Shown in pieces: positions 9,343 to 17,253 of a DNA stretch of 64,000 nucleotides. Under the pieces are notes generated by a model. It did no database searches and had not been told where the DNA came from. It saw only the letters and a list, made by a program, of their open reading frames with translations. The DNA comes from Sorangium cellulosum So0157-2 (GTDB taxonomy: Bacteria > Myxococcota_A > Polyangia > Polyangiales > Polyangiaceae), in NCBI RefSeq assembly GCF_000418325.1, contig NC_021658.1, positions 7,950,001-8,014,000 of the forward strand, given 5' to 3'. The translations under genes and the position numbers were made by a program. How positions within the stretch are numbered: the stretch's first letter is position 1; every line of letters starts with the position of its first letter.

Positions 9343-10464
9343 TCAGCGGTAGGGCCCATGCGGGCCGGGCGCCGCGAGCGCGGCGACGATGGCGATGGCG
9401 CGCTCGATCCGGTCGCGCCCCGTCTCGAGCTCGCCGAACACCACCGTGACGGCGGCCTCGTCGCCGAGGATCGCCGCCGGGCGCAGCGCGACGATCTCGC
9501 GCTGCAGCTCGTCGCCGAGGCGCCGCGCCAGCCGGTCCGGCGCCTCGGCCTGCACCTCGTACGCGACGGAGAGCGGCTCGTCACCGCGCGGCCGGGGCGC
9601 CCCCTTCGCCGCAGCGCGCCTGGCCCGGCGCCTCGCGGCGAACCGCTCCGAGGGGGACGCGGCGCGGGCGGCGCGCACCTGGGTGCCGAACGGGCCCTTC
9701 TTCCCGTCCCGCCCGAACTCGACGATCACGCGCCGGCCGCGGTGCTCTAGCTCGATGGTCACCTCGCCCTCGGACGAGATGGAGCCGGCGCCGGGCGAGA
9801 GGCGCCCGCCGAGCTCGTGCGCCAGCGCCCGCAGCTCCTTCGTCAGCGCCCGCCCGCGGCCGGCGAGGAGCGCGGCGGCGCGGATGGCGCTCGCGAGCTT
9901 CTCGGCGTCGTCCTCCAGCCCGGCGCGGATCGCGGTCAGCCGGTGCGACTCGAGCGTGACCTGGTAGTCCGTGGCCGCGCGGAGCGCCGCGCGCAGCTCC
10001 GGGGTGAGCCACCAGCGCGCGAGCGTCGCGCTGCTCGCCTTCACGACGAAGGCGCCGTCCTCGGCCCGATCGCCGACGTCCACGCGCCTCGCCCGGAAGG
10101 CCCCGCCGCTTGCGCCGCCGAGCCGCTGATCGTTGACCCGGAGCCTGAGGCCCGACGGGTTCCGCGCGGTGCTCGTGATGCGCGTGCGGTAGCGCACGGC
10201 GAGCACGTCGTCGTGATCGATGTCGTGGTCGACGAGCAGCGCGACGTTCTCGAGCACGACGGAGATCTGCATCCGCGGGTCGCCCGACTGGCTCGGGCCC
10301 GACCTGAACTGCCCCCCGACGAGGGCCGCGGCGCGCTGCCAGATGGGCCGGGCGAGCCGCCAGCGGACCTCGGCTGCCCGCCTCGCCTCCCCCCGCGCCC
10401 CCGCGAAGCACCTCGCGAGCCCCGCGATTCCCGAGATGATCATCAGGAAGAAGACGGGCTCCAT
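9343..10464 (-). CDS. Membrane-anchored protein of unknown function
   Basis: A 373-residue protein that I do not recognise. Residues 1-21 (MEPVFFLMIISGIAGLARCF) form one hydrophobic anchor, followed by a large soluble, charged region. The middle part looks like beta-rich segments with alternating Val/Arg/Leu, and residues about 270-290 are very basic (RR/AR-rich). There is no Cys-based or hydrolase motif. The ATG at 10464 is supported by a TAGGAT hexamer ending 8 bases upstream and the absence of a Shine-Dalgarno sequence, a pattern shared by several genes here. It lies between a sigma-54 activator and a kinase, all on the minus strand. Confidence 0.7.
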   Translation of the reverse strand: MEPVFFLMIISGIAGLARCFAGARGEARRAAEVRWRLARPIWQRAAALVGGQFRSGPSQSGDPRMQISVVLENVALLVDHDIDHDDVLAVRYRTRITSTARNPSGLRLRVNDQRLGGASGGAFRARRVDVGDRAEDGAFVVKASSATLARWWLTPELRAALRAATDYQVTLESHRLTAIRAGLEDDAEKLASAIRAAALLAGRGRALTKELRALAHELGGRLSPGAGSISSEGEVTIELEHRGRRVIVEFGRDGKKGPFGTQVRAARAASPSERFAARRRARRAAAKGAPRPRGDEPLSVAYEVQAEAPDRLARRLGDELQREIVALRPAAILGDEAAVTVVFGELETGRDRIERAIAIVAALAAPGPHGPYR

Positions 10465-10472
10465 CCCCGGAC

Positions 10473-10478
10473 ATCCTA
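10473..10478 (-). promoter_or_regulatory. Candidate -10 element TAGGAT, leaderless start
   Basis: TAGGAT reads on the minus strand and ends 8 bases before the ATG at 10464. There is no Shine-Dalgarno sequence between them. The spacing puts transcription start at or next to the start codon. Confidence 0.4.
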
Positions 10479-10516
10479 TCCTCCCGGACGGGCGCGCGCC
10501 CCTGCGTGCGCGTCGC

Positions 10517-11620
10517 TCAGCCGCGCGAGCGCCCCCGCGGCATCAGGACGCTCGGGTCCCCCTCGCCGACCACCCCCGCCTCGTGCATCGAGCGCAGCGT
10601 GGCGACGATCTCCGGCGTGACGACCGGCCCGCCCGGCCCGTAATACGGCGGCAGCGGCCGCAGCGGCTCCGGGAGGATCGCGGCGACCCGCGCGCCGATG
10701 GCCGCGCGCGACGCCGCGTGCCCCTCGCCCTCGGCCGCGTCGCGCAGCGCCCGCGCGAAATCCGCCGCCGTCGGCCAGCGCGCGTCGCGATCGCGCTCGA
10801 CCGCCCGCGCCACGGCGGCCGTGACCGCCGGCCCCACGCCCTCGCGCTCGCTCGAGAGCGGCGGCACCTCGCGCTCCAGCACGGCGTGCAGGATCGACAG
10901 CATGCTGCTGCCGATGAACAGCCGCCTGCCCGCAAGCACCTCCCACGCCACGACCCCGAGGGAGAACACGTCCGAGCGCCGATCCAGCGGCCGCGCGTGC
11001 GCCTGCTCGGGCGAGAGGTAGCTCAGCTTCCCCTTCACCGTCCCGGTCTTCGTCCGGGTCGTGCGGCGCAGGGCGTACGCGAGCCCGAGATCGCAGATGG
11101 ACGCCCGCCCGTCCACGCCGACGAGGACGTTCGACGGCGAGATGTCCCGGTGGATCACCTGGAGCAGCTCCCCGGAGCTGTCGCGCGCCTCGTGCGCCGC
11201 GTGCAGCCCGTCGGCCGCCTGCGCGATGAGCTCGAGCGCGTCGCCGATCTCGATCATCTCCGGCGGCCGCGTGAGGTGCTTCAGGGTCACCCCCACCACG
11301 AGCTCCATCACGATGTAGGGCGCGCCCCCCTCGTCGAGACCGCAATCGAGGATCGGCACGAAATTCGGGCTCGCGATGCGCGACGCGATGCCCGCCTCGT
11401 CGAAGAGCATCGCCGCATACCCCGATTCGGACCGCAGATCGGCGCGGATTCGCTTCACCGCGACGAGCGGCTCGCGCGGGGCGGCCGCGCCGCCCTCTCC
11501 CCCGCCGCCCGGACCCGCCGCCCGGGCGCGACGGGCGATGAAGACCTCGGCCATGCCGCCCACGGCCAGCTGCAGCAGCAGCTCGTAGGGACCGACAGTG
11601 CCCAGACCAGACGACTCCAT
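10517..11620 (-). CDS. Ser/Thr protein kinase with HRDISPSN catalytic loop
   Basis: A 367-residue soluble kinase. The glycine loop is LAVGGMAEV (18-26), the ATP Lys is K56 and the catalytic loop is HRDISPSN (157-164). The metal motif is DLG (177-179) and the activation segment ends SPE (203-205). Two departures from the usual pattern stand out: the catalytic-loop Lys (HRDLKPxN) is Ser, and DFG is DLG. The catalytic Asp and metal-binding Asn and Asp are kept, so activity is plausible. From memory, this HRD(I/V)SPxN variant is frequent among myxobacterial kinases. An insert of about 20 Gly/Ala residues sits between the glycine loop and K56. The C-terminal 80 residues after the kinase fold are unassigned. 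No membrane helix. Confidence 0.9.
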   Translation of the reverse strand: MESSGLGTVGPYELLLQLAVGGMAEVFIARRARAAGPGGGGEGGAAAPREPLVAVKRIRADLRSESGYAAMLFDEAGIASRIASPNFVPILDCGLDEGGAPYIVMELVVGVTLKHLTRPPEMIEIGDALELIAQAADGLHAAHEARDSSGELLQVIHRDISPSNVLVGVDGRASICDLGLAYALRRTTRTKTGTVKGKLSYLSPEQAHARPLDRRSDVFSLGVVAWEVLAGRRLFIGSSMLSILHAVLEREVPPLSSEREGVGPAVTAAVARAVERDRDARWPTAADFARALRDAAEGEGHAASRAAIGARVAAILPEPLRPLPPYYGPGGPVVTPEIVATLRSMHEAGVVGEGDPSVLMPRGRSRG

Positions 11621-11750
11621 GATCGATACTCTGGACGGCCAGGTATCACGTCAATGGAAATCCATCAACCCGGCCATTTTACGTTACGCGCCGCCGTCGC
11701 GTGATGCACTGTCGCGCATTGCGCGCTTTTCTCTGCTTCTCTGCCTCTCT

Positions 11751-11782
11751 GGTTCCCTGGTTCCCTGGTTCCCTGGTTCCCT
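11751..11782. repeat. Four tandem copies of GGTTCCCT
   Basis: Four perfect copies of an 8-bp unit lie just downstream of the stop codon (11790-11792) of the minus-strand kinase/ATPase gene. The flank at 11711-11750 contains the small palindrome CGCGCATTGCGCG and a pyrimidine-rich tract. Read in frame such elements give spurious proteins with repeats of the type LVPWFPGS. Confidence 0.85.
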
Positions 11783-11789
11783 GCCGCCC

Positions 11790-14426
11790 TCACGCCGGGC
11801 CGCGGGCGAGCGCCTCGCCGGCTTCGCGCTCGGGCTCGCCGCCGCGCTCGACGTGCTCGGCCAGGACCCGCTCGTCGGTCTCGCCCACCGAGCGCAGCCA
11901 GCGCGCGGCCGCGCGGTGGCCGGCGGCGCGATCGCCGTCGGTGAGCATCCCGTAGGCGGCGTCGCGCACGAGGCCGTGACGGAACGTGAGCTCCTCGTGC
12001 CCCGGGTAGCGCGACACGCCCCGCCGGGCGACGAGCTCCTCCGAGAGCAGGCCCTTCAACCAGCGATCGAGCGCCTCGGCCGACGTGCCGGCGCCGAGCA
12101 GCTGCCGCACCCCGTCGGGCCAGAAGCTCCCGCCGAACAGGCTCGCCGCGCGCAGCGTGCGCCTCGCCTCGGCCGGCAGCGCCTCGATCCGCGTGTGCAT
12201 CAGCGCCACCACCGTGGGCGGCAGGTCGCTCCGGCCCTCGGCCCGCGCGCGCATCAGCTCCTCGAGGAAGAACGGGTGGCCGTCCGCGTGCTCGACGAGC
12301 CGCGCCACCTCGGACGGCGCGAGCTCGTCGCCGAACACGCTGCGGACGAGCCGCTCGGCCGCCCGCGGGCTCAGCGCGCCGAGCTTGATGTGCTGCACGC
12401 CGCGCGCCGCCCACAGCCCGGGGAACGTCTCCATCACGCTGTGGCGCGCGAAGCCGAGCACGAGCAGCGGGCGATCCGCGAGCGAGAGGAGCGCCTCGTC
12501 CAGCACCGACACCGAGGCGTGATCGCTCCAGTGCATGTCCTCGAGCACCGCCACGACCGGCCCCTCGGCGCACCGCGCGGCGAGCCAGTCGAGCACGGCG
12601 CGGCGCGCCTGCTCGCCCAGGAAGACCGCGTCCCCCCGCGCGGCGTCGAGCTCGGGATCCGGATCGTCGAACGGCGAGCCCGCGATCTCGCCGAGGAAGA
12701 ACGCGATGCGCCGCGCCTCCGCGGCGGGCACGGCGCGCGCGACGTGCTCGCGGATCTTGCCGCGCCGCGCCTCGATCGCCTCGCCGGGCAGGCAGCCCGC
12801 GGCCGCGAGGACGATCTCGCCCAGCATGCCGAACGGCGCCCCCGCGCCGATCGGGTCGCCGCGCGCCACGTAGACCGACGCGCGCGCGTCGGCCTCGCGC
12901 ACGGCGCGGACGAGCTCGCAGCGCAGGCGCGTCTTGCCGATGCCCGCCTCGCCGAGCACCAGCGCGGCGCGCGCCACGGGCTCGTCGGCGCTCTGCTCGT
13001 AGAGGCCGCGCAGCATCGCGAGCTCGCGGTCGCGCCCGACGAACGCGGTGACGCGGCCGAGGAGCGTGCGCTCCGGCTCCGTGCCGTCGCGCTCGCCCTT
13101 CAGCAGGAACGAGGGGCCGTCGCCGATCACCTCGAAGCGCGGGGCCGCGAGCCCCGCCGTGACCTCGTCGATGCGCACGTCGACCCCGGCCTCGCGCAGG
13201 CACGCGACCGCGCGGTCGATCACGTCGCCCGCGGGCAGGCGCTCGCCCACCTGCGCCCGGCCGGTGGCGAGCGCGACCGGGCGCCCGGGCAGGCGCGCCT
13301 TCATCGCGAGGGCGCACTGCGCGGCGCGCGCCGCGAGGTCGAAGGCGACCATCGTGCCCGAGCCGCCGCGGCCGGTGAACGCCTCGTCGGTCTGCGAGGA
13401 CAGGAGCACCATCCGCGTGCCGCCCGCGAGCCGCACCCGATCGCCGCCGAACGCCTCGGCGACGTCCGCGACGACGCGCTCGACGCCGCGATCGCTCGCC
13501 GGCTCGGGGTCCGCGACGCCCAGGTCGACGAGGACGACGCTGATGAGCCGCCGCTCGTCGCCCGTGACCGACGCCGGCGCGCCGTCCCCGCCCTCGCCGG
13601 GCGCGTGCGCGAGCAGGGCGCGCGTCTCCGCGAGCGCGGCCGCGGCCGCGCGGCCGTCCGCGGGGCGGGCGGACGGGTCCTTCGCCAGGAGGCGCGCGAC
13701 GAGCTCGTCGATGGCCGGCGGCACGTCGGGGCGCCGATCGGCGAGGCGCGGCGCCTCCTCGAGGAGGATGCGGCACATCTCGGCGAGCGGGTCGTCGGCC
13801 GCGAAGGGGCGCTGCCCGGCGAGGCTCTCGAAGAGCAGCACCCCGAGCGCGAAGACGTCGGCGCGCGCGTCGACCTCGGCGTCGCCGCGCGCCTGCTCGG
13901 GCGCGACGTAGCCGAGCGAGCCGACGAGCGAGCTGGCCTCCGTGACGAGGGTGGTCGACGCCGCCGCCCGCGCGACGCCGAAGTCGAGCAGGACGACGCC
14001 GTCGACCCTGCCGTCGCGGAGGAGCACGTTGCTCGGCTTGAGGTCGCGGTGCGTGATCCCGAGCGCGTGCACGGCGGCGAGCGCGTCGGCGATCTGGTGG
14101 GCGACGAGCAGCGCGTCGGCGACGGGGAGCGGCCCCTCGCCGAGGCGCGCGTCGAGCGTGACGCCGTCGAGCCACTCCATCGCGAGCCACAGGGCGCCGT
14201 CGTCGCTCGTGCCGTGGGCGATGTGCTGGACGATGAGCGGGTGCTGCACGGCCTCGAGCAGGCGCGCCTCGCGCCGGAAGCGGGCCGCGAGCTCCGGGGG
14301 CGCGACCTTGAGCGCCACGGGCCGGCCGGTGAGCTGGTCGGTCGCCCGGTAGACCGTGCCCATCCCGCCGGCGCCGGCAAGGCGGTGCACCTCGAACCGG
14401 CCTGCGACCAGCGTGCCCTCGCGCAT
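11790..14426 (-). CDS. Ser/Thr kinase, cyclase-like module and AAA ATPase, no TPR tail
   Basis: A soluble regulator of 878 residues. The kinase domain has GAGGMGTV (18-25), K40, HRDLKPSN (126-133), DFG (148-150) and APE (175-177). Residues about 305-460 look like a degenerate class III nucleotide cyclase: strand-helix order and a VALATGRAQVG segment match, but the metal-binding Asp pair is not evident. A P-loop ATPase follows with GEAGIGKT near 489-496 and a Walker B-like VVAVLEDMHWSD. The paralogue at 56158-60033 keeps about 450 further residues of TPR-like helices; here the protein stops soon after the ATPase winged-helix region, so it may be a naturally shorter form or a truncation. A TAAGCT hexamer ends 8 bases before the ATG. 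The divergent kinase gene begins at 14605. Confidence 0.9.
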   Translation of the reverse strand: MREGTLVAGRFEVHRLAGAGGMGTVYRATDQLTGRPVALKVAPPELAARFRREARLLEAVQHPLIVQHIAHGTSDDGALWLAMEWLDGVTLDARLGEGPLPVADALLVAHQIADALAAVHALGITHRDLKPSNVLLRDGRVDGVVLLDFGVARAAASTTLVTEASSLVGSLGYVAPEQARGDAEVDARADVFALGVLLFESLAGQRPFAADDPLAEMCRILLEEAPRLADRRPDVPPAIDELVARLLAKDPSARPADGRAAAAALAETRALLAHAPGEGGDGAPASVTGDERRLISVVLVDLGVADPEPASDRGVERVVADVAEAFGGDRVRLAGGTRMVLLSSQTDEAFTGRGGSGTMVAFDLAARAAQCALAMKARLPGRPVALATGRAQVGERLPAGDVIDRAVACLREAGVDVRIDEVTAGLAAPRFEVIGDGPSFLLKGERDGTEPERTLLGRVTAFVGRDRELAMLRGLYEQSADEPVARAALVLGEAGIGKTRLRCELVRAVREADARASVYVARGDPIGAGAPFGMLGEIVLAAAGCLPGEAIEARRGKIREHVARAVPAAEARRIAFFLGEIAGSPFDDPDPELDAARGDAVFLGEQARRAVLDWLAARCAEGPVVAVLEDMHWSDHASVSVLDEALLSLADRPLLVLGFARHSVMETFPGLWAARGVQHIKLGALSPRAAERLVRSVFGDELAPSEVARLVEHADGHPFFLEELMRARAEGRSDLPPTVVALMHTRIEALPAEARRTLRAASLFGGSFWPDGVRQLLGAGTSAEALDRWLKGLLSEELVARRGVSRYPGHEELTFRHGLVRDAAYGMLTDGDRAAGHRAAARWLRSVGETDERVLAEHVERGGEPEREAGEALARGPA

Positions 14427-14434
14427 ATGGCGAG

Positions 14435-14440
14435 AGCTTA
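14435..14440 (-). promoter_or_regulatory. Candidate -10 element TAAGCT, leaderless start
   Basis: TAAGCT on the minus strand ends 8 bases before the ATG at 14426, with no Shine-Dalgarno sequence between them. Confidence 0.35.
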
Positions 14441-14604
14441 TCCGAGAGCACCTGCCACGTCCGCGGCCTACGCGCTCGGTGGTGACGGTTCGGGGTGTTT
14501 GTTGTACGCTGTGCGCGTAGACGCCCGGAGGACCGCGCTGCGCGCACAGGACGCCTTCTCGGTCGGCGGCTCGGCGGCTCGGCGGATTGGAGAGGCACCC
14601 CCCG

Positions 14605-16173
14605 ATGAACCCCGGACAGCAGGTGACGAGCACGCTCAGGCTGGCGCGGGAGCTCGGCAAGGGGGCGATGGGGAGCGTGTGGGTGGCCGATCACCTCGCG
14701 CTCGGGACGCAGGTGGCGGTGAAGTTCATGTCGCCGGCCTACGCGGACCAGAGCGGCTTCGTCGAGCGCTTCCGGCGGGAGGCGATGGCGGCCGCGCAGA
14801 TCAAGAGCCCGCACGTCGCGCAGGTCTTCGATCACGGGGTCACGCCGGACGGCGTGCCGTACATCGTGATGGAGCTGCTCGAGGGGGAGGACCTGAAGAG
14901 CCGCATGCAGCGGCTGGGCGCGCTGCCGCCGGTCGAGGTCGCGGCGATCGTGGCGCAGACGGCGAAGGCGCTCGGGCGGGCGCACCAGCTCGGGATCGTC
15001 CACCGCGACGTCAAGCCGGACAACATCTTCCTGCTCGACGTCGAGGGCGAGCTGTTCGTGAAGGTGGTCGATTTCGGGGTGGCGAAGCGGGTCCAGGGCG
15101 CGCCGCAGGGCGATCTCGGCATGACGTCGACCGGGAGCATGCTCGGCACGCCGCTCTACATGAGCCCCGAGCAGCTGCTCAGCGCGAAGCACGTCGATTT
15201 CCGCGCGGATCTCTGGGGTCTCGCGGTGGTCGCCTACCACGCGCTCACCGCGCAGGTGCCGTTCCGGGGCGAGACGCTGGGCGCGCTCTCGGTCGTGCTC
15301 CACACCGGGATCTTCACGCCGCCGAGCGCGATCCGGCCGGAGCTCTCGCCGGCGATCGACGCCTGGATGAAGCGGGCGCTGGCGCTCGACCCGGCGGCGC
15401 GCTTCGCGTCGGCGCGGCAGATGGCGGAGGCGCTGGAGCACGCGGTCCTCGGCCTCGCGCGCACGCCGTTCACGAGCGAGCCGTCGTCCAGCGGGGACCG
15501 GGCGAGCCACGGGGGCGCGCCCGGGAGCGGGTCGCAGCCGGTGCTGTTCGGGGCGCCGGTGCCGCCTTCGCCGGGCGCGCGGCTGTCGACCACCGGCATG
15601 CCGTCGTCGGCGCCGGGCGCGCGGCTGTCGAGCACGGGCACGCCGGGGCGGACGCTCGCCGGCATGGCGACCTCGGGGACGGACGGGCCCCGCAAATGGG
15701 CGCCGGCCATCCTGGCGGGGGCGCTCGCCGTGGGGGCGGCCCTGTCGGTGGTCGTGTTCCTGGTGGCGAGGCCGTCGTCCAGCGTGGAGGAGCCTTCGCC
15801 CTCGGCCGACCTGGCGCCCCGGCAGGCGGCGTCCGGCGCAGCGCAGCCGGCTGGGCCCGCTGCGCAGGGCGGCGCCGTGGCGCCGGGGCCGATCGCGCCG
15901 GCGGAGCCCGCGGCGGAAGCCATGGTCGAGCCCGCGAAGGCGGACACGGCCGAGGCCGCGGCGAGCGCCCAGGCGGCCCAGCCGGCCGCGGCGGGCCCCC
16001 AGGCGCCCCAGCCGGCCGCGGCAGGACCTCGGACGGGCGCGACAGCGGCCGGAAAGCCGGGCGCGACCGCAGCGCCGCGCGTCACCGCGGACGGCCGCGG
16101 CCGGGCCGCGACCACGGGCCGCCCGGCGACGAAGCCGCCGCCTGCGCCGCTCGAGGACACGATCGGCTTCTGA
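14605..16173 (+). CDS. Transmembrane Ser/Thr protein kinase
   Basis: A 522-residue membrane kinase. The cytoplasmic kinase domain has GKGAMGSV (18-25), K40, HRDVKPDN (133-140), DFG (156-158) and SPE (187-189). A Ser/Pro/Gly-rich linker (about 285-360) contains two similar PGARLS-x-TG segments. One hydrophobic helix (about 366-388) is followed by an extracytoplasmic tail of roughly 130 residues that is almost entirely Ala, Pro, Gly and a few charged residues, with no sensor fold I can name. The ATG at 14605 has GGAGAGG at 14589-14595, a good ribosome binding site; the TTG at 14587 lies before that site and is unlikely. It starts 178 bp from the divergent kinase/ATPase gene. Confidence 0.92.
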   Translation: MNPGQQVTSTLRLARELGKGAMGSVWVADHLALGTQVAVKFMSPAYADQSGFVERFRREAMAAAQIKSPHVAQVFDHGVTPDGVPYIVMELLEGEDLKSRMQRLGALPPVEVAAIVAQTAKALGRAHQLGIVHRDVKPDNIFLLDVEGELFVKVVDFGVAKRVQGAPQGDLGMTSTGSMLGTPLYMSPEQLLSAKHVDFRADLWGLAVVAYHALTAQVPFRGETLGALSVVLHTGIFTPPSAIRPELSPAIDAWMKRALALDPAARFASARQMAEALEHAVLGLARTPFTSEPSSSGDRASHGGAPGSGSQPVLFGAPVPPSPGARLSTTGMPSSAPGARLSSTGTPGRTLAGMATSGTDGPRKWAPAILAGALAVGAALSVVVFLVARPSSSVEEPSPSADLAPRQAASGAAQPAGPAAQGGAVAPGPIAPAEPAAEAMVEPAKADTAEAAASAQAAQPAAAGPQAPQPAAAGPRTGATAAGKPGATAAPRVTADGRGRAATTGRPATKPPPAPLEDTIGF

Positions 16174-16506
16174 GGCGACCTCCTCGCTGCCGCGCTCCAG
16201 CCGCCCCAGGCGTTCCGTAAACGCCGGCGCGCGCGGCCAGACCGTCCGGACGAGACCTCCTGTCACGGCCTTCTTGCGCAGTTCGCTTTCAAACGTGGAA
16301 TACCGCGCAACGCAGGCGAAAGTTGCCATCAGAAGGCGAGGCACGGCGGGCCCAGTGCGACATCCCGCCTCGCTCGGCCGGGGTCCAGGGGCGGCGAATA
16401 TCGAAGCGATCGCACGGCTGCGTGAGAATTCCGAATTGGCATGGTCCGTGCGGTATCCCCCGTGGGGGCCCGGAGCGGGGACGCGCTCACGCGAAGGAGG
16501 TCTCTC
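16174..16506 (+). other. Intergenic region with a candidate sigma-54 promoter
   Basis: No gene is supported. The open frames crossing it are compositionally unnatural. It is less GC-rich than its flanks and carries the sigma-54-like element at 16437-16452, so it is best read as the promoter region of the stress-protein gene at 16507. Confidence 0.5.
16437..16452 (+). promoter_or_regulatory. Candidate sigma-54 (-24/-12) promoter
   Basis: TGGCATGGTCCGTGCG matches the TGGCAYR-N4-TTGC consensus with the invariant GG and GC at the correct spacing and one mismatch (G for the first T of TTGC). It lies 55 bases upstream of the ATG of a stress-protein gene that has a strong AAGGAGG ribosome binding site. 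Confidence 0.55.
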
Positions 16507-16992
16507 ATGGCGAAGCTCGTAATTGGCCTGGTGCAGACGCGCGACGAGGCGGAAGCCGCGGCGGAACGCATCATCGACTGCGGCTACACGCGACAGGACG
16601 TCAGCCTGCTGATGACCGACGCCACGCGCCACAGGTGCTTCAGGGTTCCGGACGGAACCCCGCCGGCGCACACATTCGGCGCCGCCATCGCGATGAGCGC
16701 CGTGGTTCCCGACCTCGGATTCGTGGTGGCCGGCCCGCTCGCCGCCGTGGTGGCGACCGCGGTCGGCGCCGGGATCACCGGCGGACTGCGCGAGATCCTC
16801 ATCTCCGCAGGCGTCCCGAAGCACTGGGCGGAACGCTACGAAAAGGGCGTCAAGCAGGGCGGGATCCTCGTGAGCGTATTCGCCCACGGCGAACGGGACG
16901 TGGGCGTGCTCCACATGGTCCTCGACGACCCCAGCATGTACCCGGTCCGCCCCGCCATCACCGGGCGCCAGGCATACGACAGCTATCTCTGA
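16507..16992 (+). CDS. General stress protein 17M / YflT-like protein
   Basis: A 161-residue protein. The N-terminal part (about 1-45) has the alternating pattern of the YflT/general stress protein 17M domain: a beta strand (KLVIGLVQT), a helix rich in Glu/Ala, then DVSLLMTD. A central Gly/Ala-rich hydrophobic stretch (PLAAVVATAVGAGITGGL, about 80-98) looks like a glycine-zipper helix. The C-terminal part (KHWAERYEKGVKQGGILVSV) matches the second half seen in this family, where a helix precedes a strand. Its role in such families is stress-associated but not biochemically defined. The ATG at 16507 has AAGGAGG six bases upstream. The candidate sigma-54 promoter suggests induction through an activator such as the FHA-type one at 7730-9163, though no direct link is shown. 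Confidence 0.75.
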   Translation: MAKLVIGLVQTRDEAEAAAERIIDCGYTRQDVSLLMTDATRHRCFRVPDGTPPAHTFGAAIAMSAVVPDLGFVVAGPLAAVVATAVGAGITGGLREILISAGVPKHWAERYEKGVKQGGILVSVFAHGERDVGVLHMVLDDPSMYPVRPAITGRQAYDSYL

Positions 16993-17006
16993 TCGGCGCG
17001 AGCACA

Positions 17007-17190
17007 CGCGCCGAGGCGCCCCACGCTGCAGGGGCGGGGCGCGGCGATCCTCACCATCGTTTCACTAGAAATTCGCGTGGCAAAGCGCCCCACGCCCAGG
17101 GCTGCGGGCTCAGGCGCACGACCTATCATCCATTGAATGGAAACGCGCGTAGCGAAGCGCCTCACCGGGAGGTGGTGAATCGGCGACGAC
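17007..17190. repeat. Three degenerate direct repeats, about 70-bp period
   Basis: The core GCGCCCCACGC occurs at 17016-17026 and 17085-17095, and GCGCCTCACC at 17157-17166, offsets 69 and 72. Before the second and third cores lies a less conserved CCAT...GAAA stretch (around 17054 and 17130). The pattern of about 37 similar and 35 unlike bases resembles a decayed CRISPR array, but identity is poor and there are no cas genes. It begins just after the stop codon of the stress-protein gene. Confidence 0.45.
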
Positions 17191-17253
17191 ATCGTTCTCC
17201 CGCCGTCCTGTTCGACCGTTCAACGCCGGACGCCCGGCCGCCCGCGCGTCGGC

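Noticed and set aside
11665..17007. A 1780-codon open frame on the minus strand crossing several genes
   Set aside because: It runs through the wrong frame of the kinase/ATPase gene and antisense to another kinase, and its composition is unnatural.
17007..17190. A functional CRISPR array
   Set aside because: Only three poorly matching units, no leader, no cas genes. Kept only as a repeat and a low-weight finding.
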